DNA of 64,000 nt from contig JAEWZT010000004.1 in NCBI GenBank assembly GCA_023458375.1, forward strand, positions 132,370 through 196,369, written 5' to 3'. The translations under genes and the position numbers were made by a program. Numbering within the stretch: the first letter of the stretch is position 1; the number at the start of each line of letters is the position of its first letter. The DNA is from Bacillota bacterium. Its GTDB lineage: Bacteria; Bacillota; Clostridia; Christensenellales; CAG-314. Positions 1-8,924 of the stretch are shown piece by piece. A model generated the notes under the pieces. The model made no database searches and was not told where the DNA came from. It saw only the letters and a list, made by a program, of their open reading frames with translations.

Positions 1-82
1 CGCCGTATATTTCGCTTCCCGCGAAGATAAAACCTCTGCCCTTGCAAAGATTGACCAATTTGTCCATAGTAAGTTGTGTCAT
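1..82 (-). CDS. glyQS: Glycyl-tRNA synthetase, N-terminal 27 codons (cut by window edge)
   Basis: The first 27 residues of a minus-strand gene leave the window at base 1. They contain the signature start of the single-chain (eukaryote/archaea-like) class II glycyl-tRNA synthetase: MDKLVNLCKGRGFIF followed by AGSEIYG. The enzyme charges tRNA-Gly in the cytoplasm. An AGGAGC ribosome site lies 8 nt before the ATG. The gene is divergent from the MFS transporter at 304. Only the start is visible, so intactness cannot be judged; the family call rests on this conserved block. Confidence 0.85.
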   Translation of the reverse strand, partial: MTQLTMDKLVNLCKGRGFIFAGSEIYG

Positions 83-164
83 AAAAATATGCTCCTGTTT
101 TAGTCGCTATCAAAGTTGCCTGTAAATGTCCGTAAATCCCACATATAAGAGCAACTGCCTTATA

Positions 165-193
165 ATTTTAGTTTAGCGCCCCCTTTTTGTCAA
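165..193 (-). promoter_or_regulatory. Sigma-A promoter of glyQS
   Basis: On the minus strand TTGACA (193-188) and TAAAAT (170-165) are separated by exactly 17 bp, about 80 nt before the glyQS start. The leader is too short for a T-box riboswitch. Confidence 0.75.
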
Positions 194-221
194 CAAAATG
201 ACGCTTCAAATAACTTGCCTA

Positions 222-250
222 TTGACTTTGATGCTATGCGCTGTTAAAAT
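222..250 (+). promoter_or_regulatory. Sigma-A promoter of the MFS transporter gene
   Basis: TTGACT (222-227) and TAAAAT (245-250) with a 17-bp spacer. The AAGGAG ribosome site at 292-297 lies 6 nt before the ATG at 304. Confidence 0.75.
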
Positions 251-303
251 TGTACTGTTAACCAAATTCGGGCTATACATTTTGGACAAATAAGGAGATA
301 TTT

Positions 304-1722
304 ATGCAAGAAGAAATTAACGCCCCCGCTAAGCAAAAGGGCATAGGCGCAAGAAATTGGACGCTTATCTGGCTTTTGGGTATGGCGGGGCAGCTATGTT
401 GGTGTGTTGAAAATAACTGGTTCGCCAACTATTTATACGCTCAGTTTCCCGAAACGGTAGATACCATAGCGGGGTCTCAAATTGTGACGATGATGACCAT
501 TTTTTCCGCATTGGCAACCACCTTTTCCACTTTTTTCTTCGGCACATGGTCGGACAGAATAGGTTCGCGCAAGCCCTTTATAGCGTTCGGCTACTTGGCT
601 TGGGGGCTTTTTACCGTCGTTTACGGTCTTACCAACCTGTATGCTAAGTTTATTGCGGGCAACTTTGTGGTAATAGGTATCATCATAGTAGCTACCGACA
701 CTATAATGAGCTTTTTCGGGTCCGCAGGCAACGACTCGGGCTTTAACGCCTGGTGCTCCGATATGCTTACCGACAAAAACCGAGGGCAGATAGGCATGGC
801 GCTTGCTTCGCAGCCCGTCTTGGGCACTTTAATAGGCACGGTTTTGGGCGGCGCAATTGTGGGCATGGCTATTTTTACCGACAACGGTAAAAACGTTGGC
901 GGCGGATATATGGTATTTTTTGCCGTTATGGGTGTGCTGGTGATGATAATGGGGGCGGTGTCTTTGTTTACCGTTAAAGACGCGCCGCATCTAAAACCCA
1001 ACAAGCAGGGCTCTTTCTGGCGGCAATTCGCAAGCGTTTTCAACTTCAAAGAGTTTTTTAAGCGCAGAGAGTTGGTGCTTGTAAACGTTACCGTCACGGT
1101 GTTTTTTATAGGCTTTAACTGCTACTTTGTGCACATCATGAACTACTTAAACTACACACTCGGTTTCAGCACGGGAGATGCCTCCCTTATGCTGGGTATT
1201 CCTTTAATAATAGCTACCCTTTGCACAATTCCCTTAATTCCATTAATAAACAAAAATAAATCTCCTTATGTAGGCTTAGGCGCCATTATTTCAGCGGTTT
1301 TGGGTTGCATGATTATCTTCCTATTTGTTCAAGACGCCGCCGAGCTGGGACTCAAAACAGGTGAAAGGACTTTTGACCTCATGCGCGACTGGGTGCCAGC
1401 ATTGGGAATGCTTTTAATAGGAATCGGTTATGTCGCAAGTATACAAACATATATGGTGTGGCAGAAAAAACTTTATCCCGAAGGGCAGAGGGGGCAGTTT
1501 GAGGGAATACGCATACTGTTTTTTGTGCTTTTCCCCATGGTCGCGGGACCCCTTGTGGCTCAGCCTATAATTAACGCCGTCAGCGGCGGAAACTCTTCGC
1601 TGCCTCCCAGCGAACTCTTTTTGGCAGCGGCGATAATTACCGCGCTTGCGGTAATCCCGCTGTTTTTCGCTTCAAAAGAACATAGCAAGCGCATTTTGCA
1701 AGAAAGTAAGATAGGCGAATAA
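304..1722 (+). CDS. MFS transporter (GPH/SLC45-like sugar transporter type)
   Basis: A 472-residue inner-membrane protein with about twelve hydrophobic segments. The loop after segment 2 has the MFS motif A in the form GTWSDRIGSRKPF (about residues 79-91), which is typical of the family. The overall pattern, with a broken repeat of motif A in the second half, resembles the glycoside-pentoside-hexuronide and SLC45-like symporters, so a sugar or glycoside substrate is a reasonable guess but is not shown. The gene is single, with its own promoter and a hairpin terminator downstream; no catabolic gene is adjacent. Confidence 0.75.
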   Translation: MQEEINAPAKQKGIGARNWTLIWLLGMAGQLCWCVENNWFANYLYAQFPETVDTIAGSQIVTMMTIFSALATTFSTFFFGTWSDRIGSRKPFIAFGYLAWGLFTVVYGLTNLYAKFIAGNFVVIGIIIVATDTIMSFFGSAGNDSGFNAWCSDMLTDKNRGQIGMALASQPVLGTLIGTVLGGAIVGMAIFTDNGKNVGGGYMVFFAVMGVLVMIMGAVSLFTVKDAPHLKPNKQGSFWRQFASVFNFKEFFKRRELVLVNVTVTVFFIGFNCYFVHIMNYLNYTLGFSTGDASLMLGIPLIIATLCTIPLIPLINKNKSPYVGLGAIISAVLGCMIIFLFVQDAAELGLKTGERTFDLMRDWVPALGMLLIGIGYVASIQTYMVWQKKLYPEGQRGQFEGIRILFFVLFPMVAGPLVAQPIINAVSGGNSSLPPSELFLAAAIITALAVIPLFFASKEHSKRILQESKIGE

Positions 1723-2171
1723 AACCCTTGTTAAGCGGTTGTATATACAGTGCGCAAATAGTTGTTGACAAAGGCTTGATAACCGCCGACAAGAGCGCCG
1801 CCGTTGAGTTATATATGAGGTTTTGAACTCTTGAAAGCGACAAGCAACGATGAGTTTAAAACACGTAAAACTATTTAAAAGGCACAGTCCGTAAGACGGA
1901 TAATACCCAAAAATAATACAAATATGCTAAGCGAACAATATCGCATTGTAAACCCAAGCTATTACCGGTTTGGGTTTTACATTTTTGCCATAATTTTTAT
2001 CTTTTACCGCTGTGAGAAATATATTCTATTCATTTTCTTTTGGCTTGTTATTTAATTTAAAGGAAATGGAAATTGCAGATTGCTATAATGCTTTGCAAGG
2101 CAATCAGCGGTTGCTTGCAATGAAAAGGCTACCCGTGTTACAATTGTGTCGTAAAAGGGAGGGCAAAGCGC
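1723..2171. other. Intergenic region with a terminator
   Basis: No convincing gene. A hairpin at 1948-1980 (GTAAACCCAA paired with TTTGGGTTTTAC, loop about 11 nt, followed by T-rich sequence) is a likely terminator for the MFS gene. A short hairpin, TCCGT-AAG-ACGGA, lies near 1890. The rest is unremarkable. Confidence 0.5.
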
Positions 2172-2693
2172 GTGCTTGATTTACAAAAAATAGGAGAGCG
2201 GTTAAAGCAACTGCGGCAAAAGCTTCCGCTCACGCAAGAGCAGCTAGCCGATAAGCTGTTTGTGTCGCGCCAAGCCGTTTCGCGCTGGGAAGCCGGTCTG
2301 GCGATGCCCACGATAGACAATATCTGCGAACTGACGGTGATTTTAGGCGCCTCCTTTGAAACAATTTTGTGCCTTGACGAAGTTAAAACCGAGCTTGATT
2401 TTTCAACGGAAGAGGGCAGGGATATTGCGGCGACAAAAATCGCCCGCGGCGAATATATTTGCGACATAGCCTCGCTTTTATACAAGTTTTCGCCTCAGCA
2501 GCGGCTTTTAATAATCAGGTCGGTAAAAACATGGCTAAAAGAAGGGGAAAGCGGTACGTGCAAATACTTGCGCCAAACGGACACAGAGGAGCTTTGGGTA
2601 AAACTTACGCCCTCTGAACAGCAGTTTTTAAGCATTGAGCGTTACAAAAAAAGAATTACGGGAAAAATATTTTTGGGGAGGAAAGGTTTATGA
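2172..2693 (+). CDS. XRE-family transcriptional regulator
   Basis: A 173-residue protein starting at GTG, with an AGGGAGGG ribosome site 8 nt upstream. Residues about 6-60 form a Cro/CI-type helix-turn-helix; the recognition helix region reads LFVSRQAVSRWEAG. The rest is a helical C-terminal part of unknown role. Its stop overlaps the start of the next small gene (ATGA), so the three genes 2172-3368 form one operon. It probably regulates this operon or nearby genes; the target is unknown. Confidence 0.8.
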   Translation: MLDLQKIGERLKQLRQKLPLTQEQLADKLFVSRQAVSRWEAGLAMPTIDNICELTVILGASFETILCLDEVKTELDFSTEEGRDIAATKIARGEYICDIASLLYKFSPQQRLLIIRSVKTWLKEGESGTCKYLRQTDTEELWVKLTPSEQQFLSIERYKKRITGKIFLGRKGL

Positions 2694-2839
2694 CAATGTA
2701 TTATTTTACGTCCGATTTTACTCGGGGCGCGTCGGCAAAGGACTACATGCAAGAATTTATTCAAAAAAGGGAAGATGACAAGCAGGAAAAAGTTTTTTTC
2801 GTAAAAATTAGAGAACGGGAAAATCTCAAAGGAGAATAA
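2690..2839 (+). CDS. Small charged protein of 49 residues
   Basis: ATG at 2690 overlaps the stop of the XRE gene by one base-sharing ATGA, with GGGGAGG as ribosome site. The reading frame ends with TAA at 2837, four bases before the next gene. The protein has an aromatic N-terminus (MTMYYF) and a very charged C-terminal half rich in Lys, Glu and Arg. I do not recognise a family. Tight coupling on both sides is the main argument that it is translated. Confidence 0.6.
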   Translation: MTMYYFTSDFTRGASAKDYMQEFIQKREDDKQEKVFFVKIRERENLKGE

Positions 2840-2843
2840 AAAT

Positions 2844-3368
2844 ATGAAAATAAGAAACATGCTGCCCTTTTTGGATACGGAAGAAATAGATTTGCTTTTG
2901 GAAAAAGCTGCCGAAAGCGAAGTTGAGGGGATACGCCTTGAAGAACTGCTGCCCTTTGCAAGCAGCAAAAAGCTTACCGAAGTATATAGGAAAATGGCGG
3001 CTTCGGGTAATTTTAATACTTCGCGTTACGGCAAAGCGGCGTTTTTCCCCTTTTTGCCAAGCGAGGCGCTTCATCTTATCATAGAGGATTATATAAACGG
3101 CAAAACTTCTTATTTGCCCGATTCTATTTTGCCTTTTTTGAGCAGCCAAGATGTTAAAGCTTTGATGAAATACGAAATCTATAAAAAGTTCGGCGGCGGC
3201 GTTAAAAAAGAGGAAGAGGAAAAAAACGACGTCAAGGGCGGCAATGAGGGCAGAACCGACAAGAAGGACTTTGACAGCGAGGACGAGGAAGAGGACGAAG
3301 ACGACGGCGAAGACGAAGATGAAGACGAAGAGGAAGACGACGACGAAGAAGAAGAGGACGACGAGTAG
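2844..3368 (+). CDS. LPF-repeat protein with polyacidic tail
   Basis: A 174-residue protein of unknown function. Residues about 6-118 hold four repeats of roughly 30-35 residues, each opening with L/F-P-F-L/A and then a short amphipathic helix (LPFLDTEEI, LPFASSKKL, FPFLPSEAL, LPFLSSQDV). Residues about 140-174 are almost only Glu and Asp. The repeats suggest a helical solenoid-like interaction module; the tail could bind basic proteins or mimic nucleic acid. Last gene of the XRE operon and followed by a terminator. The function is not inferable from sequence alone. Confidence 0.7.
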   Translation: MKIRNMLPFLDTEEIDLLLEKAAESEVEGIRLEELLPFASSKKLTEVYRKMAASGNFNTSRYGKAAFFPFLPSEALHLIIEDYINGKTSYLPDSILPFLSSQDVKALMKYEIYKKFGGGVKKEEEEKNDVKGGNEGRTDKKDFDSEDEEEDEDDGEDEDEDEEEDDDEEEEDDE

Positions 3369-3477
3369 AAATATAGCTACTTAGTCTATCGGGCAAAGCT
3401 TTTAATTAAGGGTTGTAAAAAAACTAAGATTAAGGCATGCCGAAAGTGTTGGTGAATGTTCTAAATGTTAAATAAAA

Positions 3478-3513
3478 TAATAAAAACCCCGCTTTCAAAG
3501 CGGGTTTTTATTT
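3478..3513 (+). terminator. Bidirectional intrinsic terminator
   Basis: CCCGCTTT (3488-3495) pairs with AAAGCGGG (3497-3504), flanked by an A-run on the left and a T-run on the right. It separates the XRE operon from the convergent gene at 3654-3956. Confidence 0.8.
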
Positions 3514-3517
3514 CAAG

Positions 3518-3565
3518 AATATGATTGTCAATATGATTGTCAATATGATTGCCAATATGATTGCC
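3518..3565. repeat. Four tandem 12-bp repeats
   Basis: Unit AATATGATTGTC or AATATGATTGCC, four copies in perfect register, with a partial fifth copy (AATTTGCC) following. Lies just after the terminator in non-coding sequence. Confidence 0.85.
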
Positions 3566-3653
3566 AATTTGCCGCTAAACTAATAGAACAAACCGACAGA
3601 CAATTGCTGTTGCGTAATACTAAAACCATTTTTTAAGACTTTTTCTGCGTTTT

Positions 3654-3956
3654 TTATAAGTCGTCAATGGACATTTTATCCATTTCCCTTTGTTTTTGCT
3701 CCTCTTTTTCTTTTTCTTTTTTATTCTTGTCAAACCTTAAAACGGCGGCGACGACGTAAACGATAAAAACAGGCAGCAAAAGCCAAAGCCAGCTGACGTC
3801 GTCGGTTATTGCAAGCACAATAAAAGGTGTCATGGCAAGCCAGCCCAAGTATATGCCGATATTTCTTTTTAATAAATATACAAATAAAAACAGCCCCGCT
3901 AACAATATTAAAAAAACGGGCAATAAAATAAAGGTTATGCTAGCCCATGTTATCAT
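3654..3956 (-). CDS. Small two-to-three-helix membrane protein
   Basis: A 100-residue protein with a hydrophobic helix at about 5-28, a second hydrophobic stretch at about 32-50 and a third at about 55-72, then a highly charged Lys/Glu tail predicted to be cytoplasmic. It starts one base after the stop of the DUF2089 gene, so the two are co-transcribed. I know of similar DUF2089/membrane-protein pairs in Clostridia; the membrane protein may be the target or partner of the regulator. No enzymatic motif is visible. Confidence 0.65.
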   Translation of the reverse strand: MITWASITFILLPVFLILLAGLFLFVYLLKRNIGIYLGWLAMTPFIVLAITDDVSWLWLLLPVFIVYVVAAVLRFDKNKKEKEKEEQKQREMDKMSIDDL

Positions 3957-3957
3957 T

Positions 3958-4254
3958 TTAATTTTCCTCCCTTTTTATGTTTCTGTATTCCGTTATCAAT
4001 ATTTTTGCCATTTCCATACTTAATTTTTCCTCCAACGCCATTTTTTTAAGCAGCGTTACATATTTATCGTCCTTTTCGCTTTCCGACAAATTGATTTTTT
4101 GAATCAGCCTGTCAAGCCTTAACCTTACGGTGGGGTAGGTTACGCCGTAAATATCGGCGATTTCTTTAAGCGAGCCGGAAGAAAGCACAAACTTTTTTAT
4201 AAAAGCCATGTCCTGTTCGTCAAGACCGCTTAGCCATTTGGGAGATGCGTCCAT
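3958..4254 (-). CDS. DUF2089-family helix-turn-helix regulator
   Basis: A 98-residue protein. Its core has PKWLSGLDEQDMAFIKKFVL, then SGSLKEIADIYGVTYPTVRLRLDR, the latter part being a sigma-70 region 4-like helix-turn-helix found in DUF2089 proteins. The C-terminal half is helical. AAAGGGG lies 4 nt before the ATG. It likely controls its own small operon: an 18-bp palindrome sits 12 bp upstream of the start. Signal and targets are unknown. Confidence 0.75.
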   Translation of the reverse strand: MDASPKWLSGLDEQDMAFIKKFVLSSGSLKEIADIYGVTYPTVRLRLDRLIQKINLSESEKDDKYVTLLKKMALEEKLSMEMAKILITEYRNIKREEN

Positions 4255-4266
4255 AAAACCCCTTTA

Positions 4267-4291
4267 TTTGCATTTATATGCAAAAATTATA
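4267..4291 (-). promoter_or_regulatory. Candidate operator and -10 box of the DUF2089 operon
   Basis: TTTGCAT-TTAT-ATGCAAA (4267-4284) is a perfect interrupted palindrome directly after a minus-strand TATAAT at 4291-4286. The -35 is poor (TTTAAT at 17 bp), as expected for a regulated promoter. The remainder of the 4255-4509 gap is AT-rich with no gene. Confidence 0.5.
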
Positions 4292-4509
4292 AGAAATAGT
4301 TTAATAATATTAAAATACACTTTAATTTTATTAAAGTCAAGCCCTTTTGTAAATGTTTTATAATTTATGGGGATTAAATAGACACGGTTAAAAAGATAAT
4401 TTAGATATTTTAATAAAACTTAATATTTTAATAGAACATTGATTAAATAAATCAAATAAGTTTTCCATTAGGTAAATTAAAAATGCAGTAACTTTAAAAA
4501 ATATTTATG

Positions 4510-5229
4510 CTATAAATCAATAATCAGCAGTCCTTCGCCGCCCATGTCAAGCGCTTTTTTAATTTTGCCTCCTTTAAAATAATATGCCCCGCCCAAAGAC
4601 TTCGGCTCTTTGGAAAGGGAGTTTATCATTAAAACATTAGCGCAAACGACGCCCGCTTGCTTTGCGTAGTCTAAAAGCGCTTCATTTTCCCATTCTTGCT
4701 TTGTATAGCTGACATAAAGAGGCCAAAATAAAATATCCTGCGCGTTTTTAAATCTTTGGGGGAAGTCCCACAAATCGCCGCAAAGCGCTATGCCAGCCTT
4801 TAACCCGTTATAGGTAAAAGCGGAAGTGTCGTTTCCCTCTTTGTAAAAACCGTTTGTAATCGAGTATTCTTTCCAGCCCTTAGAAATGCGCCTGTAATTA
4901 TGCAAAAGTTTGCCTTTTTCAATAAAAAGACAGCTTGAATATATGTTTTTTCCTTCTCTTTCAATATAGCCCGCCAAAAGGTCAATGTCTAGCTTTGCGC
5001 TTTGTTCTTTAAGCGCAAAAATCTCCTTGCCGCCAATAGGCAAGGCAATGTTTATATCCTCTTCATAACGCCATTTAAGCGCGTCAAAGCCCTGCAAAAA
5101 AGCTTCGCCGAAACACACCAAACGGCAGCCCTTTTGCTTTGCTTCCAACATTGTATTAAGTATCGTTTGTAAGTTGTCGGCGGTATCCCCGTTTACAAAC
5201 TCTTTTGACGCTAAGGCGATTTTTATCAT
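4510..5229 (-). CDS. Nitrilase-superfamily carbon-nitrogen hydrolase
   Basis: A 239-residue cytoplasmic hydrolase. The Glu-Lys-Cys triad of the family is visible: Glu in FGEAFLQGFD (near 43), Lys in RRISKGWKE (near 116) and Cys in IALCGDLWDFP (near 150). Such enzymes cleave amides, carbamoyl compounds or nitriles; the exact substrate is not predictable here. The gene overlaps the stop of purL (ATGA), so it is the last cistron of the purine operon. A role in handling glutamine/asparagine-type amides or an aberrant purine intermediate is possible but only inferred. Confidence 0.75.
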   Translation of the reverse strand: MIKIALASKEFVNGDTADNLQTILNTMLEAKQKGCRLVCFGEAFLQGFDALKWRYEEDINIALPIGGKEIFALKEQSAKLDIDLLAGYIEREGKNIYSSCLFIEKGKLLHNYRRISKGWKEYSITNGFYKEGNDTSAFTYNGLKAGIALCGDLWDFPQRFKNAQDILFWPLYVSYTKQEWENEALLDYAKQAGVVCANVLMINSLSKEPKSLGGAYYFKGGKIKKALDMGGEGLLIIDL

Positions 5230-8200
5230 TTAAAATATTCAACGGCGGAAAGCATTATTTGCATATCGTAGTCGCCTTCCACGTTTTTATAGAGATTTCT
5301 GCCCTTTCTTTCGCAGTGTCCCATCTTGCCGAAAATCCTGCCGTCTTGCGAGGTAACTCCCTCAACCGCCCATAGGGAACCGTTAGGGTTAAAATCAACG
5401 CCGCAAGAGGGGTTGCCCTCTAAATCAACGTATTGAGTAACGATTTGACCGTTATCGCGCATTTTTTCAAGCGCAGCAAGGTCGGCGACAAACTTACCTT
5501 CGCCGTGAGAAACAGGGAAGGAATAAATTTTACCCACTTCGCACCTGTTAAGCCAAGGCGAACTGTTGTTATTGACGACTACGCGCACAATTTTTGACTG
5601 GTGGCGTGAAATGTTGTTAAACGTCAGGGTGGGGTTTGCGGGAGATGGCGGGGTGATTTTGCCAAAAGGCACCAGACCGAGTTTAATAAGCGCCTGAAAA
5701 CCGTTGCATATGCCGCATATAAGCCCGTCGCGCCGCGACAAAAGCTCTTCAATTGACTGCGAAACGGCAAAGTTGCGCATAAAAGAAGTTATAAACTTCG
5801 CCGAGCCGTCGGGTTCGTCGCCGCCGCTGAACCCTCCCGGTATAAACAGTATTTGCGAGTTATCCAGCTTTTTGGCAAATCCGCTTAAAGACTGCGCTAT
5901 ACCCGCCGCCGACATGTTGTTGATTACAAAGATTTCAGCCTCCGCTCCCGCCGCCGCAAAAGCTTTTGCAGTGTCGTATTCGCAGTTTGTGCCGGGGAAA
6001 ACTGGTATCAACACGCGGGGTTTTGCGGTAACGGGAAAACGGGGTTTTTGCTTTTGCGCCCCCTCAAAGACAATTTTGGGAGGTTTTTCGCATTCCTCCG
6101 CGCTTTTTGTAGGATATACGCTTTCAAGTTTAGAATTATATATTTCTTTCAGTTCATTTAAGTTTATTTCGTCGCCCCCAAGTTTTAGCGTCTGCTTTTG
6201 CGTTACTTTTCCCAAAGGTATTCCGACTTTTATATCCTGCGCCAATTCCAAAACGAAAGCGCCATAATTGTATCGGAAAATATCTTTTAAACTTACGCCG
6301 TTTTCAAACTCAAAACCAAAGCCGTTGCCCAGGCACATTTTAAGTATATTTTCGGCAACCCCGCCGTAGCCGCAGGTATAGGCGGACAAAACCGCCTTGT
6401 TTTTTATGAGGCTGTTTACCAAATCAAAGTTTTCTTTCAGGTTTTTAATATCGGGCAGACCTTGTGTGTCATACAGCGGTTTAAGCAAAACCGCATTGCT
6501 GCCCGCTTTTTTAAACTCAGGGGAAATGATATTGTCCGCTTCCCCCGTCGTTACCGCAAAAGATACCAAAGTGGGGGGCACGCTTATATTTTCAAATGTG
6601 CCGCTCATCGAGTCTTTGCCGCCGATAGAAGCTATGTCTAAGTCGCTTTGCGCCTTAAACGCCCCCAAAAGCGCCGCCAGCGGTTTTCCCCATTTTTGAG
6701 CGTCGTTCCCCAATCTTTCAAAATATTCTTGAAAAGTGAGATAGGTTTCAGCGTTTCCGGCGCCCGCCGCCACAAGTTTGGCAACAGACTCAATAACGGC
6801 AAGATAGGCTCCGTGATAGGGGCTTTTTTCCATAATATAGGGGTTATAGCCCCACGACATAACGGAACAGGTGTTTGTGTCGCCCTCTTCAAGGGGGATT
6901 TTATGCGCCATAACTTGCGGGGGCGTCATCTGATAGCGCCCTCCCAAAGGCATTAAAATAGTGTTTGAACCTATGGTCGAATCAAACATTTCCGTAATCC
7001 CGCGCTTTGAGCAAACATTGAGGTCGCCCGCAAGGTCTTTATATGCCGCAGTAAAATGCCGCGCGGTCGGTTTATTAAAGGGCAGGGGACAATCCACAAG
7101 GGCGTTGGTATGTTTTTCCGCCCCGTTTGAGTCTAAAAATTTTCTCTCCAAGTCTACGACTTTTTGTCCTTTCCAATACATAACGAGGCGGGGGTTGGAA
7201 GACTTTGTAACTTGGGCGATTTGCGTCGCTTCAAGGTTTTCCTGCGCCGCGAAAGCGATAAATTTTTCGGCGTTTTCTTTGTCAACCACAACAGCCATTC
7301 TTTCCTGCGACTCGCTTATAGCCAGTTCGGTGCCGTCAAGCCCCTCATATTTTTTTAATACTTTGTCAAGCCAGATTTCAATGCCGTCGGCAAGTTCGCC
7401 CACCGCCACGCAAACGCCCCCCGCTCCAAAGTCGTTGCAGCGCTTAATAAGCGAAGATACCTTTGTGTTGCGGAAAAAACGCTGTAACTTGCGCTCTTCG
7501 GGCGCGTTGCCTTTTTGCACTTCCGCGCCGCACGAATTAAGAGACTGCGTTGTATGCGCCTTTGAAGAGCCTGTCGCGCCGCCCAGTCCGTCCCTGCCCG
7601 TTCTGCCGCCCACAAGTATTATTGCGTCGCCCTCTTTCGGCGTTTTTCTTATTACGTTTTTAGTGGGAACGGCGCCCATTACCGCGCCAAGTTCCATTCG
7701 CTTAGCGGCAAAGCCTTCGTGGTAAAACTCTTCAACTAAACCGGTAGGCACGCCTATTTGGTTACCATAAGAGCTGTAACCCGCCGCCGCGGTCCTTACA
7801 ATTTTGCGCTGCGAAAGTTTGCCTTTTAAGGTTTTATCAAGGGGCGTCAGCGGATTTGCCGCACCCGAAAGGCGCATTGCCGCGTAAACATAAGCCCTGC
7901 CCGAAAGGGGGTCGCGTATAGCGCCGCCAAGGCATGTCGCCGCGCCGCCAAAGGGTTCAATTTCCGTAGGATGATTATGCGTTTCGTTTTTAAACAGCAG
8001 CAGCCAGTCCTCTTTTTTTCCCTTTACATCCACTTTTATTTTTACCGTGCAGGCGTTTATCTCTTCCGATTCGTCTAAGCCGTCAAGCTTGCCCTGACTT
8101 TTTAGCATTCGCATAGTAATTGTTGCCAAATCCATTAAAGATGCGGGTTTTTGCCTGTTTATGCTTTGGCGCGCCGCTAAATATTCTTTATAAGCCTTTT

Positions 8201-8921
8201 CAATCAAAGGGTCGCAAAAGGTAACGTTATCAATTACCGTCAAAAAGGTGGTGTGACGGCAATGGTCCGACCAATAGGTGTCAAGCACCTTAATTTCAGT
8301 AACGGTGGGCTGCCTGTTAAGTGAAGCAAAATAGTCCCTGCAAAACGCTATATCGGCGCCGTCCATCGCAAGCCCCATTTCTTTTGACAGCGCGCTCAAC
8401 TGCTGCTGCGTCATAGAGGTAAAACCGCTTAATACTTCAATTTGCCCGGGTTCGCAGTAGTTTTCGCTCAGCGTTTCTTTGATTTCCAGCGACGCCTCGC
8501 GGCACTCAACGGGATTTATTAAGTAACGTTTTATAGCGTTAATATCATTTTGCGCCAAATCGCCGTAAAGCAGGTAGATTTTTGCCGTTTTAATTAGGGG
8601 ACGTATTCCTTGGCTTATAAACTGAACGCATTGCTCCGCCGAATCGGCGCGCTGGTCAAACTGTCCCGGCAAATATTCCACGCCCAATACCGCCGGCGAA
8701 GAAGGAAGCTGTTCAAAAACCAAATCGGTAGGGAGTTGTGAAAAAACTTCGCTCACGGCCTTATCAAACAGACTTTTTTCAATATTTTGCGCGTCATAGC
8801 GGTTTAAGACGCGAATTTTTTCCAAACGCGCAATACCCAGCATCGTTTTTAATTCGGCAAAAAGGTTATCGGCTTCCTGCGTAAAGCCCTCTTTCTTTTC
8901 AACGTAAATTCTGTAAACCAT
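5226..8921 (-). CDS. purL: Phosphoribosylformylglycinamidine synthase, single chain
   Basis: A 1231-residue enzyme converting FGAR, glutamine and ATP to FGAM. The synthetase half carries LLFKNETHNHPTEIEPFGGA and the second ATP-site region SIGGKDSMSG. The C-terminal glutaminase has RVLIPVFPGTNCEYD, the oxyanion/nucleophile block ICNGFQAL with the catalytic Cys, and VSHGEGKF with the catalytic His. Length and motif order match the Clostridium/Bifidobacterium-type fused PurL rather than split PurS/PurQ/PurL. AGGAG lies 8 nt before the ATG; purD ends 3 bp upstream. Confidence 0.95.
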   Translation of the reverse strand: MVYRIYVEKKEGFTQEADNLFAELKTMLGIARLEKIRVLNRYDAQNIEKSLFDKAVSEVFSQLPTDLVFEQLPSSPAVLGVEYLPGQFDQRADSAEQCVQFISQGIRPLIKTAKIYLLYGDLAQNDINAIKRYLINPVECREASLEIKETLSENYCEPGQIEVLSGFTSMTQQQLSALSKEMGLAMDGADIAFCRDYFASLNRQPTVTEIKVLDTYWSDHCRHTTFLTVIDNVTFCDPLIEKAYKEYLAARQSINRQKPASLMDLATITMRMLKSQGKLDGLDESEEINACTVKIKVDVKGKKEDWLLLFKNETHNHPTEIEPFGGAATCLGGAIRDPLSGRAYVYAAMRLSGAANPLTPLDKTLKGKLSQRKIVRTAAAGYSSYGNQIGVPTGLVEEFYHEGFAAKRMELGAVMGAVPTKNVIRKTPKEGDAIILVGGRTGRDGLGGATGSSKAHTTQSLNSCGAEVQKGNAPEERKLQRFFRNTKVSSLIKRCNDFGAGGVCVAVGELADGIEIWLDKVLKKYEGLDGTELAISESQERMAVVVDKENAEKFIAFAAQENLEATQIAQVTKSSNPRLVMYWKGQKVVDLERKFLDSNGAEKHTNALVDCPLPFNKPTARHFTAAYKDLAGDLNVCSKRGITEMFDSTIGSNTILMPLGGRYQMTPPQVMAHKIPLEEGDTNTCSVMSWGYNPYIMEKSPYHGAYLAVIESVAKLVAAGAGNAETYLTFQEYFERLGNDAQKWGKPLAALLGAFKAQSDLDIASIGGKDSMSGTFENISVPPTLVSFAVTTGEADNIISPEFKKAGSNAVLLKPLYDTQGLPDIKNLKENFDLVNSLIKNKAVLSAYTCGYGGVAENILKMCLGNGFGFEFENGVSLKDIFRYNYGAFVLELAQDIKVGIPLGKVTQKQTLKLGGDEINLNELKEIYNSKLESVYPTKSAEECEKPPKIVFEGAQKQKPRFPVTAKPRVLIPVFPGTNCEYDTAKAFAAAGAEAEIFVINNMSAAGIAQSLSGFAKKLDNSQILFIPGGFSGGDEPDGSAKFITSFMRNFAVSQSIEELLSRRDGLICGICNGFQALIKLGLVPFGKITPPSPANPTLTFNNISRHQSKIVRVVVNNNSSPWLNRCEVGKIYSFPVSHGEGKFVADLAALEKMRDNGQIVTQYVDLEGNPSCGVDFNPNGSLWAVEGVTSQDGRIFGKMGHCERKGRNLYKNVEGDYDMQIMLSAVEYFK

Positions 8922-8924
8922 GAT

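Noticed and set aside
83..165. T-box riboswitch before glyQS
   Set aside because: The leader from the predicted promoter is only about 80 nt and has no T-box sequence or terminator stem.
6961..7725. 254-codon plus-strand frame inside purL
   Set aside because: Antisense to a well-supported gene, Ser/Pro-rich composition typical of a shadow frame, no start signal.
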